DNA of 64,000 nucleotides from Stenotrophomonas nitritireducens. Lineage in GTDB: Bacteria; Pseudomonadota; Gammaproteobacteria; Xanthomonadales; Xanthomonadaceae. This document shows positions 44,990 through 52,614 of this stretch, one piece after another. The notes under the pieces are model-generated. The model had not been told where the DNA came from, did no database searches, and worked only from the letters and a program-made list of their open reading frames with translations. The stretch covers positions 3,772,501-3,836,500 of the forward strand of contig NZ_CP016756.1 of the NCBI RefSeq assembly GCF_001700965.1. The letters run 5' to 3'. Position numbers and translations under genes: made by a program. The stretch's first letter is position 1, and each line of letters begins with the position of its first letter.

Positions 44990-46354
44990 ATCTGCGGTGT
45001 TTGCTGCTGCAGCCAGTGCAAGACCCTGCACAACGCCGAACGAGGGGTCGCCGTGCACCAGCCGGGCATTCGGGAACGCCGCCGCAGCCGCCCGCTGGAT
45101 GTAACCAGCGCGTGACATGCCGCCGGTCAGGAACACCGCGGCCGGATCGTGGCCGATATCGGCACGCACCTGCTGCAGCAGTGTCTCCAGCTCGGACAGA
45201 TAGCCCCCGGCCGCCGCCGTCAGATGCGGGGCGTCGATCTTGACCGACAGGCCCGGCTCGATGAAGTCCAGCGCGCTGCCGTGGCTGGGCTGGCTGCTCA
45301 GGGCGATCTTGCAGTGTTCCACCGCGCGGTACAGGCGCGCGGTGTTGCCGGTATCCTGCAGTGCCTGCAGGCGCGGGCCGTAGGGCAGTTCCACCGCATC
45401 GTAGTTGTGCTGGCGGAAATCGCGCTGGCGGGTCATGTCCTGCACCATCGCCGCTTCCACGTAGTGGTGCGCCGGCACGCGGGTGATGCCGCGACCGAAC
45501 AGCGGCATGTAGCCAGCCAGGCTCAAGGCCAGGTCGATATCGGTACCGCCACGGGCGATACCCCAGGCGCGGTGGATCTGTGGCGCCGCACTGCCGCCCA
45601 CGCTGGCGTGGGCGATGTCGGTGGTACCGCCGCCCACATCGACGATCACCGCTTCATGCCGCTCGCTGCTGACCGCGTGGTAGTGCATTGCAGCGGCCGC
45701 GGGTTCTTCAAGAAAATCCACTTCGTCAAAGCCGGCCGCCATTGCCGCGCTGCGCAGGATGTCCAGCGCCTGGTCGTTGCCGGCTGCGCCAATCGAGCTG
45801 CGGAACTGCACCGGACGGCCAAGCAGCGCACTGCGCACGTTGCGCTGCAGCTGACGCGAGGCGGTCAGACGGATGTGTTCGAGGATGTGGGTAGCGATGC
45901 CGGTGATGGTCTGCTTGGCGCGTGGATGCAGGTTGTAGCCCAGCATCGATTTCGGGCTCTGCACCAGATTGCCTTCGTTCTCCTCGAAGTAGGCTTCCAG
46001 TGCGTCATCGCCATACACCGCGTTCTGCAGCAGCGCGGTGGAGCTGCGCGGCTCGCGGATGCGCTCTTCCATCCATTGCCGGCGGACCACGCGGATGGCG
46101 TCGCTGCGCAGTTGCTCATGGCTGCGGGTGGTGCCGGCGGCGCGCGCGCTGCGGCGGCCGGATTCGATCAGGTCGTCGACCTGCTGTTCCAGCGCCGGGG
46201 TCAGCTCGAAGTCGTTGGGGTCGCGCATCACCTCGGGGAAGTAAACCGTGGTGCGGAACTGCTGGGCGTCACCAAAACTGACCGGTACCACCTTGCCGTC
46301 GATATGGGCGGCGGCGGCGGAGTTGCTGGTGCCAAAGTCGATGCCGAGTTTCAT
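44975..46354 (-). CDS. yegD: Hsp70-family protein YegD
   Basis: A 459-residue actin-fold ATPase of the Hsp70 superfamily, YegD branch. The N-terminal phosphate-1 motif is DFGTSNSA, phosphate-2 is IVDVGGGTTDIAH, and EEPAAAAMHYH matches the connecting region. It has no substrate-binding domain or lid. Function of YegD is unknown; a chaperone-like role is family inference. The C-terminus DVGAA and its stop are encoded by a REP dyad, so the native tail may have been altered. Confidence 0.88.
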   Translation of the reverse strand: MKLGIDFGTSNSAAAAHIDGKVVPVSFGDAQQFRTTVYFPEVMRDPNDFELTPALEQQVDDLIESGRRSARAAGTTRSHEQLRSDAIRVVRRQWMEERIREPRSSTALLQNAVYGDDALEAYFEENEGNLVQSPKSMLGYNLHPRAKQTITGIATHILEHIRLTASRQLQRNVRSALLGRPVQFRSSIGAAGNDQALDILRSAAMAAGFDEVDFLEEPAAAAMHYHAVSSERHEAVIVDVGGGTTDIAHASVGGSAAPQIHRAWGIARGGTDIDLALSLAGYMPLFGRGITRVPAHHYVEAAMVQDMTRQRDFRQHNYDAVELPYGPRLQALQDTGNTARLYRAVEHCKIALSSQPSHGSALDFIEPGLSVKIDAPHLTAAAGGYLSELETLLQQVRADIGHDPAAVFLTGGMSRAGYIQRAAAAAFPNARLVHGDPSFGVVQGLALAAAANTADVGAA

Positions 46355-46417
46355 GATGCCTGCACGTCTTGCTGCTGAATCGGCCGCGCACTTTACTACG
46401 CGGCCGCGCCGCTGGCT

Positions 46418-47392
46418 TCACATGCCGTTGGCCGGTTCCGGTTTCGATCCGGGTTCCAGCGCATCCAGCCGGGCCTGCCAGGCCTGGGGCGTCTCCGGCT
46501 TGACGAACAGCGCGACGATCTCCGGGTGGTGCAGGCGCGCGGCCTGCTCGATGCGAGCCACGCAGGCTTCTATCTGCTGGGTGGTGCAGCGGTCGTCAAA
46601 GGCCGCGCTGAGCGTGGCCAGCACCTGGTTCGGGCCGACCTGGATGGTCAGCACGCCGTTCGCGCTTTCAATGTCGGGGTCGGCATTGGCCCGCTCCAGC
46701 AAGGCCTGGCCCAGTTCAGGATGGGCGGGCTCACCGATCAGCAGGCCCTTGGTTTCGCGCGCCAGCAGGAAGGCCGCCACCGCCAGCACCGCCGCGATGC
46801 CGATTGACGCCAGCGCATCGAGTTCAGGAATGCCCAGCCACTGCGCGCCCAGCAGACCGGCCAGCGCGATCAGCAAACCGAGCATCGCCGCGCTGTCTTC
46901 CAGCAGCACGGTGAAGGTGCTGGGGTCCTTGCTGCGGCGGAAGGCCTCGAAGTAGCCATAGCGACCCTTGCTGGCGCGGAACTCGCGCAGCGCCACCCAC
47001 CACGAAGTGCCTTCGAACAGCAGCGACACCGCCAGTACGATGTAGGCGATGGTGGGGTTGGCGACCGGCTCGGGGTCACGCAGGTGCACGATGCCCTGGT
47101 ACAGCGAGATACCCGCGCCCATCGCGAATACCAGCACCGCCACGATGAAGCTCCAGAAGTACAACTCGCGGCCACGCCCGAACGGATGGGCCCGGTCCGG
47201 TGGCTGGCTGGCACGGTTGAGTCCGTGCAGCAACAACACTTCATTGGTGGTGTCCACCAGCGAATGTACGCCTTCACTGAACATGGCCGAGCTGCCGGAA
47301 ACCGCTGCGGCAATGAACTTGGCCACGGCAATGCCGAGATTGCCGGCCAGGGCCACGTAGATGACGAATCGCGAGCCGCTTTTTTTTGCCAC
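46418..47392 (-). CDS. Cation diffusion facilitator (CDF) metal transporter
   Basis: A 324-residue inner-membrane protein with about six segments, moving a divalent cation out of the cytoplasm with proton exchange. Ligand motifs are SEGVHSLVDTTNEV in segment II and LLEDSAAMLG in segment V. The HSLVD/ED arrangement is that of a subgroup whose metal (Zn, Fe or Mn) cannot be fixed. The C-terminal cytoplasmic domain is present. The start is placed at GTG 47392; an in-frame TTG at 47407 is alternative. Codons 2-5 contain a run of eight A. Confidence 0.86.
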   Translation of the reverse strand: MAKKSGSRFVIYVALAGNLGIAVAKFIAAAVSGSSAMFSEGVHSLVDTTNEVLLLHGLNRASQPPDRAHPFGRGRELYFWSFIVAVLVFAMGAGISLYQGIVHLRDPEPVANPTIAYIVLAVSLLFEGTSWWVALREFRASKGRYGYFEAFRRSKDPSTFTVLLEDSAAMLGLLIALAGLLGAQWLGIPELDALASIGIAAVLAVAAFLLARETKGLLIGEPAHPELGQALLERANADPDIESANGVLTIQVGPNQVLATLSAAFDDRCTTQQIEACVARIEQAARLHHPEIVALFVKPETPQAWQARLDALEPGSKPEPANGM

Positions 47393-47519
47393 GTGTTGTC
47401 CTGCCAACGCGGCGCAGGCTGCCGCGCGGCCACTTTCCCGCCCCCTGCGTGGCGACGGTGTGAGCGACTGTGACCCCAGCGGCTAGAATAGGCGGCTATT
47501 CAATGTCCGGGAGTCCCCC

Positions 47520-47852
47520 ATGTCTGTTACTTCCTGCCCGCAATGTTCGCTGGAAAACGTCTACGCCGATGGCGCGTTGTGGATCTGCGCCGACTGCGGC
47601 CACGAGTGGACCGCAGGTGAAGCAAGCGAATCTGCACTGGTGGTGCGCGACAGCAACGGCAATGTGCTGGTGGCCGGCGACACCGTCACCGTGATCAAGG
47701 ACCTGAAGGTCAAGGGCTCGTCGATCCCGCTCAAGCAGGGCACGGTGATCCGCAACATCCGTCTGGTCGAGGACGATGCCGAACACATCGAAGGCAACTC
47801 GGAAAAGATCAAGGGACTGGTGCTGAAGACCTGCTTCCTGCGCAAGGCCTGA
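47520..47852 (+). CDS. yjdM: PhnA/YjdM zinc-ribbon protein
   Basis: A 110-residue protein with a zinc ribbon (Cys6, Cys9, Cys23, Cys26) and a C-terminal SH3-like barrel (VVRDSNGNVLVAGDTVTVIK, KGTVIRNIRL-like). It belongs to the widely conserved PhnA (YjdM) family. It is not a C-P lyase component; no phosphonate genes are present. Cellular role unknown. The gene is divergent from the CDF gene. Confidence 0.92.
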   Translation: MSVTSCPQCSLENVYADGALWICADCGHEWTAGEASESALVVRDSNGNVLVAGDTVTVIKDLKVKGSSIPLKQGTVIRNIRLVEDDAEHIEGNSEKIKGLVLKTCFLRKA

Positions 47853-47860
47853 GCCAGCTT

Positions 47861-47889
47861 TACGCGGCGCAGACAGGCTGCGCCGCGTA
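47861..47889. terminator. Stem-loop between convergent yjdM and transglutaminase-TPR genes
   Basis: A perfect 12-bp inverted repeat TACGCGGCGCAG / CTGCGCCGCGTA with a 5-base loop starts 8 bases past the yjdM stop and ends 11 bases before the other stop. It has no T tract. Confidence 0.6.
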
Positions 47890-47900
47890 GTGGCCTGCGG

Positions 47901-49022
47901 TCAGCGCGCCGCGTGGCGCGCTTCCAGCCGGCGGATGCCATCGAGCTTGCTCTGGTACACCGCCCGCAGCGGATCGCCGCCGAGATCGCGAGCGCGTTTC
48001 ATTTCGCGCTCGGCCAAGCGGTTGTTGCCGCTGAGGAAGTAAGCCCGCGCCAAACCAAAATGAAACTGATGGGCATGGTCGTACAGCCTCACGGCCTGCC
48101 GATAGTAGTGCGTCGCCAATGCATAGTCGCCGTCGCGTTCGGCGCTGTTGCCCTGCATGAACTGATAGAACGGATCGCGCTTGCGCACCTGTTCCAGCCG
48201 CGCCTGCAGCTGGGTGACGCGGCGGGTATTGCCCATACGCTGGTAGAGCTTGGTGGCGTTGTGCAGGGCCGGGGCATGCGAGGGGCTGATCGCCAGCGCG
48301 GTTTCAAGATCCTTGGATGCGGCATCCAGATCGTTCTCGCGCGATTCCAGCACGCCCAGGTTGCTCCATGCCGGCACGAAGCGTGCGTCCATCCGCAAGG
48401 CCGCCGCAAAGTAGGCGCGGGCGCCGGCGTAATCATGCACGGCCAGCTGCTCTGCGCCGCGGTTGTTGTAGAAGTGGGCCAGGGCGCGGCTGTCATTGAT
48501 CGGCTGCGGGCCGCGGCGGTCGTACAGCACGTTGCTGTCCAGGTCCAAGGTGGCGCTGCGGCCGTCCACGCGCATGCCGACATTGACGTGGCCGGCGTTG
48601 AAGATCAGGCCTTGGTCCTGGTACCACGACACCACCTGCCCGACCTCCTGCATGCGTGCCTCCAGCCCGATCTCGCGGGCCAGGGCGACAAACAGCAGGG
48701 TGAAGGACAGGCAGTTGGCGCGGTGCTGCTGCCAGGTCTCGGCCACGGTCAAGGTGGCTTCGGTGTCGTATTCCAGGCCCATGCCCTCCGGGCGGAACAC
48801 CAGTTCCACCAGCAGATGCAGGCGCTGTTCGGGAGAATTGGCAACCTTGAGCACCCGCTCCTGCAGCTGCGCTCGGACTTCCGGCGGTATCGCCATCACC
48901 TGTTGCGGGGTGGGCACCTGTGCCGGCGCAGGCACGGCGGCGGCGGGGGAGGCGGCCGGTGCAGGCGCGGCCAAGGCCACGCTGCTGGCGGCAAGCAGGA
49001 CTAACGCATTCCAACCGATCAT
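47901..49022 (-). CDS. Exported transglutaminase-like protein with TPR repeats
   Basis: A 373-residue exported protein. A signal peptide (MIGWNALVLLAASSVALAAP) is followed by a transglutaminase-like core with Cys104 (RANCLSF), His145 (GHVNVG) and Asp160 (LDLDS), then TPR repeats (about 180-340, NRGAEQLAVHDYAGARAYFA, PAWSNLGVLESRENDLDAAS). The complete Cys-His-Asp triad suggests peptidase or acyl-transfer activity in the periplasm. Start ATG at 49022; a longer frame upstream has no signal. Substrate unknown. Confidence 0.85.
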   Translation of the reverse strand: MIGWNALVLLAASSVALAAPAPAASPAAAVPAPAQVPTPQQVMAIPPEVRAQLQERVLKVANSPEQRLHLLVELVFRPEGMGLEYDTEATLTVAETWQQHRANCLSFTLLFVALAREIGLEARMQEVGQVVSWYQDQGLIFNAGHVNVGMRVDGRSATLDLDSNVLYDRRGPQPINDSRALAHFYNNRGAEQLAVHDYAGARAYFAAALRMDARFVPAWSNLGVLESRENDLDAASKDLETALAISPSHAPALHNATKLYQRMGNTRRVTQLQARLEQVRKRDPFYQFMQGNSAERDGDYALATHYYRQAVRLYDHAHQFHFGLARAYFLSGNNRLAEREMKRARDLGGDPLRAVYQSKLDGIRRLEARHAAR

Positions 49023-49297
49023 GGCGATCACCCGGAGAGTGCTGCGGCATCCCCAGTGTAGGCCTGTTGCAGGGGCATGGGAGGTGTTGGGTACAAATCC
49101 ACAGCGGGTGTGGACCAGCCCGCTGCAAACATGTGGATAACCATCGGCAGCCCTTGCAGCACGTGGCTCGGCAATGGGTGGTGAAATTTTGGCCATGGCC
49201 GGGCCGCGGCCGGCGCTGTCTGCTAGTATCCGCGGCCCCAGACAGTATTGGCCGCCGCGACGGAGCGGGTACGGCGGCCGGCTTTCGATAGCAGACC

Positions 49298-49885
49298 ATG
49301 ACGAAGCAGCTTTCCTCCACCGAGGCCCAGATGACGCTGGGCCTGGGCAGCGACATTCCAACCGAGCGCCTGTTCTTTGCCGTGATGCCGGACCCGATGA
49401 CGGCCGAGCGCGTGGCGGAGCTGGCCGATGGCTTGCGCGAGGAACATGGCCTGCTCGGGCACCCGCTGGCGCCCGAACGCCTGCACGTGACCCTGCAGCA
49501 CCTGGGCGACTACGCCGGCCTGCCGCCGAGCCTGCTGCCCAAGGTCAGGCAGGCTGCGGCGCGGGTGCGCATGCCCGAGTTCGAGGTCTGCTTTGACCAG
49601 GTGGGCAGCTTTGCCGGCAGCGTGAAGAACCCGTTCGTGCTGCGCAGTGAATACGGCGCCGAGTTATTGAATGGCCTGCACGAAGAACTGGCACGCTGCC
49701 TGCACGGCGTGGGCGGCAAACTGGACCCGCGCTTCACTCCGCATATGACCCTGCTGTACGACCGGCGGCGCCTGCCGATCCAGCCGGTGCAGCCATTCCG
49801 CTGGTTCGTGCGCGAATTCATCCTGGTGCGCAGTTTCCTCGGCCAGGGGCGTTATCAGATCGAAGGCCGCTGGCAGCTGGGGTAA
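49298..49885 (+). CDS. thpR: RNA 2',3'-cyclic phosphodiesterase (LigT/ThpR)
   Basis: A 195-residue member of the 2H phosphoesterase family. The two HxTx motifs are HVTL (in RLHVTLQHLGD) and HMTL (in TPHMTLLYD). It opens 2',3'-cyclic phosphates and can ligate tRNA halves in vitro. ThpR-typical FFAVMP is at the N-terminus. Length fits, with about 22 extra residues before that conserved start. Confidence 0.92.
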   Translation: MTKQLSSTEAQMTLGLGSDIPTERLFFAVMPDPMTAERVAELADGLREEHGLLGHPLAPERLHVTLQHLGDYAGLPPSLLPKVRQAAARVRMPEFEVCFDQVGSFAGSVKNPFVLRSEYGAELLNGLHEELARCLHGVGGKLDPRFTPHMTLLYDRRRLPIQPVQPFRWFVREFILVRSFLGQGRYQIEGRWQLG

Positions 49886-49981
49886 GCGCAGGCGGGTGAT
49901 GGATATCCGCAGCATCCGAGCCGCCCGGCGCGCCGCGATCGTGTGCGCTCCGCGGCGATGGCTTCGTGCCAAGATGCCAGC

Positions 49982-50581
49982 ATGGACGACTTGCTGCAGA
50001 CCTTGCCCCCGCCGCTGCTGGCCGAGCTGAAAACCGCTTACGCGCAGCCACCACGTGCGTATCACAACTTCGGCCATGTGCAGGCCTTGCTGCAGCACTA
50101 CCGCGATGTCGCCGCCGGCCCCGGTTGGCAGCAGCCGTTGGAAGTGTTGCTGGCGGTGCTGTACCACGATGCGATCTATGAAGCCGGGCGTGGCGACAAC
50201 GAGGCGCGCTCGGCGCAGTTGGCCGCCGCCGGAATCAACCGTTGGTTGCCGGACACCGCCGTGGATGCGGCGCGGGTGAGTGCGCTGATCGAGCTCACCG
50301 CTCGCCACGGCAGCCTGGACGGGAGCTCGCTGGATGCCGATGCCGCGCTGTTCCTGGACAGCGACATGGCCATCCTCGGTGCCCCGGATGCGATCTTCGA
50401 CGCCTATGACCGTGGCATCGCCGAGGAATACCAGGGCAAGGTGCCGGGCTTCCTGTTCCGCCTCAACCGGCGCCGCTTCCTGCGCAAGGTCTTGGCGCAA
50501 CCGCGGATATTCTTCAGCCAGTTCTTCCATGAACGTTACGATGCCCAGGCGCGCGCCAACCTGCGCCGGGTTGCGGGCTGA
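49982..50581 (+). CDS. HD-domain-like predicted metal-dependent hydrolase
   Basis: A 199-residue cytoplasmic protein of the family of predicted HD-type phosphohydrolases (COG4339-like). Conserved residues are YHNFGHV (His), LYHDAIYE (His-Asp) and ALIELTARHG with DSDMAILG. Together they give the His/His-Asp/Asp set of HD enzymes. The start ATG at 49982 (MDDLLQTLP) is preferred over longer choices. Substrate not known. Confidence 0.87.
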   Translation: MDDLLQTLPPPLLAELKTAYAQPPRAYHNFGHVQALLQHYRDVAAGPGWQQPLEVLLAVLYHDAIYEAGRGDNEARSAQLAAAGINRWLPDTAVDAARVSALIELTARHGSLDGSSLDADAALFLDSDMAILGAPDAIFDAYDRGIAEEYQGKVPGFLFRLNRRRFLRKVLAQPRIFFSQFFHERYDAQARANLRRVAG

Positions 50582-50643
50582 GCGCGGCCGTTGGCTAAAC
50601 TAGCGTCCGTCCCACCGTTGATAGGGCCGCACCGGCCGCTGTG

Positions 50644-50841
50644 ATGAACGAACTGCCCGTACCCGCCGTCACCGGCCCGGATCCCGATCCGCGCCCGCAA
50701 CCTCCCGAAGCACCGGGCCCGAACGAATGCTGCGAAAGTGGCTGCCCCATCTGCGTGATGGACCTCTATGCCGACGAACTGGCCGCCTACCGGCAGCGCC
50801 TGGCCGAGTGGAAAGTGCGGCATCCCGAAGCACAGGCCTGA
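50644..50841 (+). CDS. Small oxidoreductase-like (OxLD) protein
   Basis: A 65-residue protein with the family signature CCESGCPICV (Cys29, Cys30, Cys34, Cys37) followed by MDLYADELAAYRQRL. This matches the N-terminal domain of oxidoreductase-like proteins (PF09791), small Cys-rich proteins with no proven reaction. The ATG at 50644 is used; a GTG sits one codon upstream. A Pro-rich N-terminus precedes the Cys motif. Confidence 0.85.
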   Translation: MNELPVPAVTGPDPDPRPQPPEAPGPNECCESGCPICVMDLYADELAAYRQRLAEWKVRHPEAQA

Positions 50842-50911
50842 GCCAATGGTTTCGACATCTTTCTGCCAACAGCAGGCGTAGGCTAGGCCGGATCGAAACC
50901 GGGACCGATGG

Positions 50912-52264
50912 ATGGCGCGTGTGATCTGGGGAAGAAGTGTGCTGGCGCTGGGCCTGCTGGTGGCACCCGTGGTGGCGGCATTGGCGGCCGAACAGGTCAG
51001 TCATGGCCGGTTTGAACATGTACCGGTGTTGTTGCCCAGCACGCCTGCACAGCGGGTAGTGCTGTGGTTTGGCGATGGCCACGCGCCGGCGGCGCAGCAT
51101 CAGGCGCGGTTACAGGCGCTGCGCGATGACGGTGCCATGGTGGTCGATATCGACACCCGCCATCTGTACCAGGTACTGGCCAAGGAAGGCGGCAGTTGCG
51201 GCTTTTCTGCCGGCGACGTGGAGAACTTCTCGCGCTATGTGCAGGCCTACTACCGTGTGCCGACCTACCGGCTGCCGATTCTCGGCGGTGGTGGCGCCGG
51301 CGCGGCCTTGGCCTATGCGGTGGCCACCCAGGCGGATGCCGACGTGTTTGCCGGCTTGCTGACCGAGGATTTCTGCCCGCAGTTGGACAACGCGACGATG
51401 ACCTGCGGTGATGCCATCAAGGGCCGCAGCCTGCAGCCGCAACCGCTGCGCTTCCCGTGGCTGAACGCCGTTGCCGGCAGGGTGCAGGCGTGCCCGGCGT
51501 CGGCGGTGGCAGCCTTCATCAGCGCGGTGCCGTGGGCGCGCCAGTTCGCGCGTACGCGTGTGGGCAGCGCCTTGCCCGGCGAGCTCGCCGCAGCGCGGGT
51601 GCTGGGCGCGCAACGCGGCGTCAGCCTGCCCGCGGTGCCGCAGGACCTGGATGGCTTGCCGCTGGTGGAAGTGCCGGCCAGCGGAAAGGGCGACACCTTC
51701 GCGGTGTTCGTGTCTGGCGATGGTGGCTGGGCGGGGCTGGACAAAGAGGTGGCCGGGGCCTTGGCGCAGGCCGGTATTCCGGTGGTGGGCGTGGATTCGC
51801 TGCGCTACTTCTGGAGCGAGCGCACGCCGGCCGGGTTTGCCACTGATCTGGATCGCATCGCGCGCTACTACGCCAATCATTGGCAGCGGCCGAAATTGCT
51901 GCTGGTCGGTTTCTCGCAGGGCGCCGACGTATTGCCTGCGGCCATCAACAAGCTGCCGCCGGCCAGCGCGCAGATGCTGAGCATGACTGCGCTGATGTCG
52001 GTGGGCGAACGTGCGGATTACGAGTTTCACGTAAGTAACTGGATTTCCAGCGGCGGCGATGACGGCCTGCCGATCGCCCCGGAAATGCGCAAGCTGGCCG
52101 CTGACCGCACCTTGTGCATCTATGGCGAAGAGGACGACGACGCGCTGTGCCCGAAGCTGCCGGCCGGCAGCGCGCAGCTGGTCAAGCTCCCTGGCGACCA
52201 TCATTTTGAAGGCGACTACGCCGGCCTGGCCAAAGTGATCCTGCAGCACGTGCAGGGCCGGTGA
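50912..52264 (+). CDS. acvB: AcvB/VirJ-family periplasmic hydrolase
   Basis: A 450-residue exported protein with two VirJ-like alpha/beta hydrolase halves. The N-terminal half (about 35-230) contains GGGGAGAAL; the C-terminal half has nucleophile Ser335 in GFSQGADVLP, SGDGGWAGLDKEV and DHHFEGDYAG. Two halves indicate AcvB rather than the shorter VirJ. In rhizobia and Agrobacterium AcvB hydrolyses lysyl-phosphatidylglycerol made by LpiA/MprF. Here mprF lies immediately convergent, which supports the same role. The ATG at 50912 directly precedes a signal peptide. Confidence 0.9.
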   Translation: MARVIWGRSVLALGLLVAPVVAALAAEQVSHGRFEHVPVLLPSTPAQRVVLWFGDGHAPAAQHQARLQALRDDGAMVVDIDTRHLYQVLAKEGGSCGFSAGDVENFSRYVQAYYRVPTYRLPILGGGGAGAALAYAVATQADADVFAGLLTEDFCPQLDNATMTCGDAIKGRSLQPQPLRFPWLNAVAGRVQACPASAVAAFISAVPWARQFARTRVGSALPGELAAARVLGAQRGVSLPAVPQDLDGLPLVEVPASGKGDTFAVFVSGDGGWAGLDKEVAGALAQAGIPVVGVDSLRYFWSERTPAGFATDLDRIARYYANHWQRPKLLLVGFSQGADVLPAAINKLPPASAQMLSMTALMSVGERADYEFHVSNWISSGGDDGLPIAPEMRKLAADRTLCIYGEEDDDALCPKLPAGSAQLVKLPGDHHFEGDYAGLAKVILQHVQGR

Positions 52265-52276
52265 TGCCTGGCCGCT

Positions 52277-52614
52277 GTAGGAGCGGCGTAAGCCGCGAAG
52301 CGGGCAATCCAAAACGACACCTGTAGGAGCGGCGTAAGCCGCGAAGCCGACATCGTTTCAGTTCACCGGCTTCGCGGCTTACGCCGCTCCTACAAATGCA
52401 AACGGCTACTTTCTGCTCGGATCCAGCGAAATCAGCCGGGTCACATCCAGCAGCGCGCTCCTGCAGCGTCGGCATGCGTGTGGGAGCGGCGTCAGCCGCG
52501 AAGCCGACATCGTTTCAGTTCACCGGCTTCGCGGCTGATGCCGCTCCTACAAATGCAAACGCTTACTTTCTGCTCGGATCCAGCGAAATCAGCCGGGTCA
52601 CATCCAGCAGCGCG
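52277..52614. repeat. REP dyads and duplicated mprF 3' end
   Basis: REP units occur at 52277-52301, 52323-52347, 52369-52393 (inverted), 52480-52504 and 52526-52550 (inverted). The block 52323-52457 is repeated at 52480-52614, exactly 157 bases later. Each copy includes a REP pair and the last codons of mprF (ACTTTCTGCTCGGATCCAGC…). In the outer copy the stop reads TAG instead of TAA and lies outside the gene. The gap between acvB and mprF is otherwise empty. Confidence 0.9.

Noticed and set aside
52277..52550. Insertion sequence ends, suggested by inverted repeats around the mprF 3' end
   Set aside because: No transposase frame lies between them; the inverted repeats are REP dyads that occur at several other loci.
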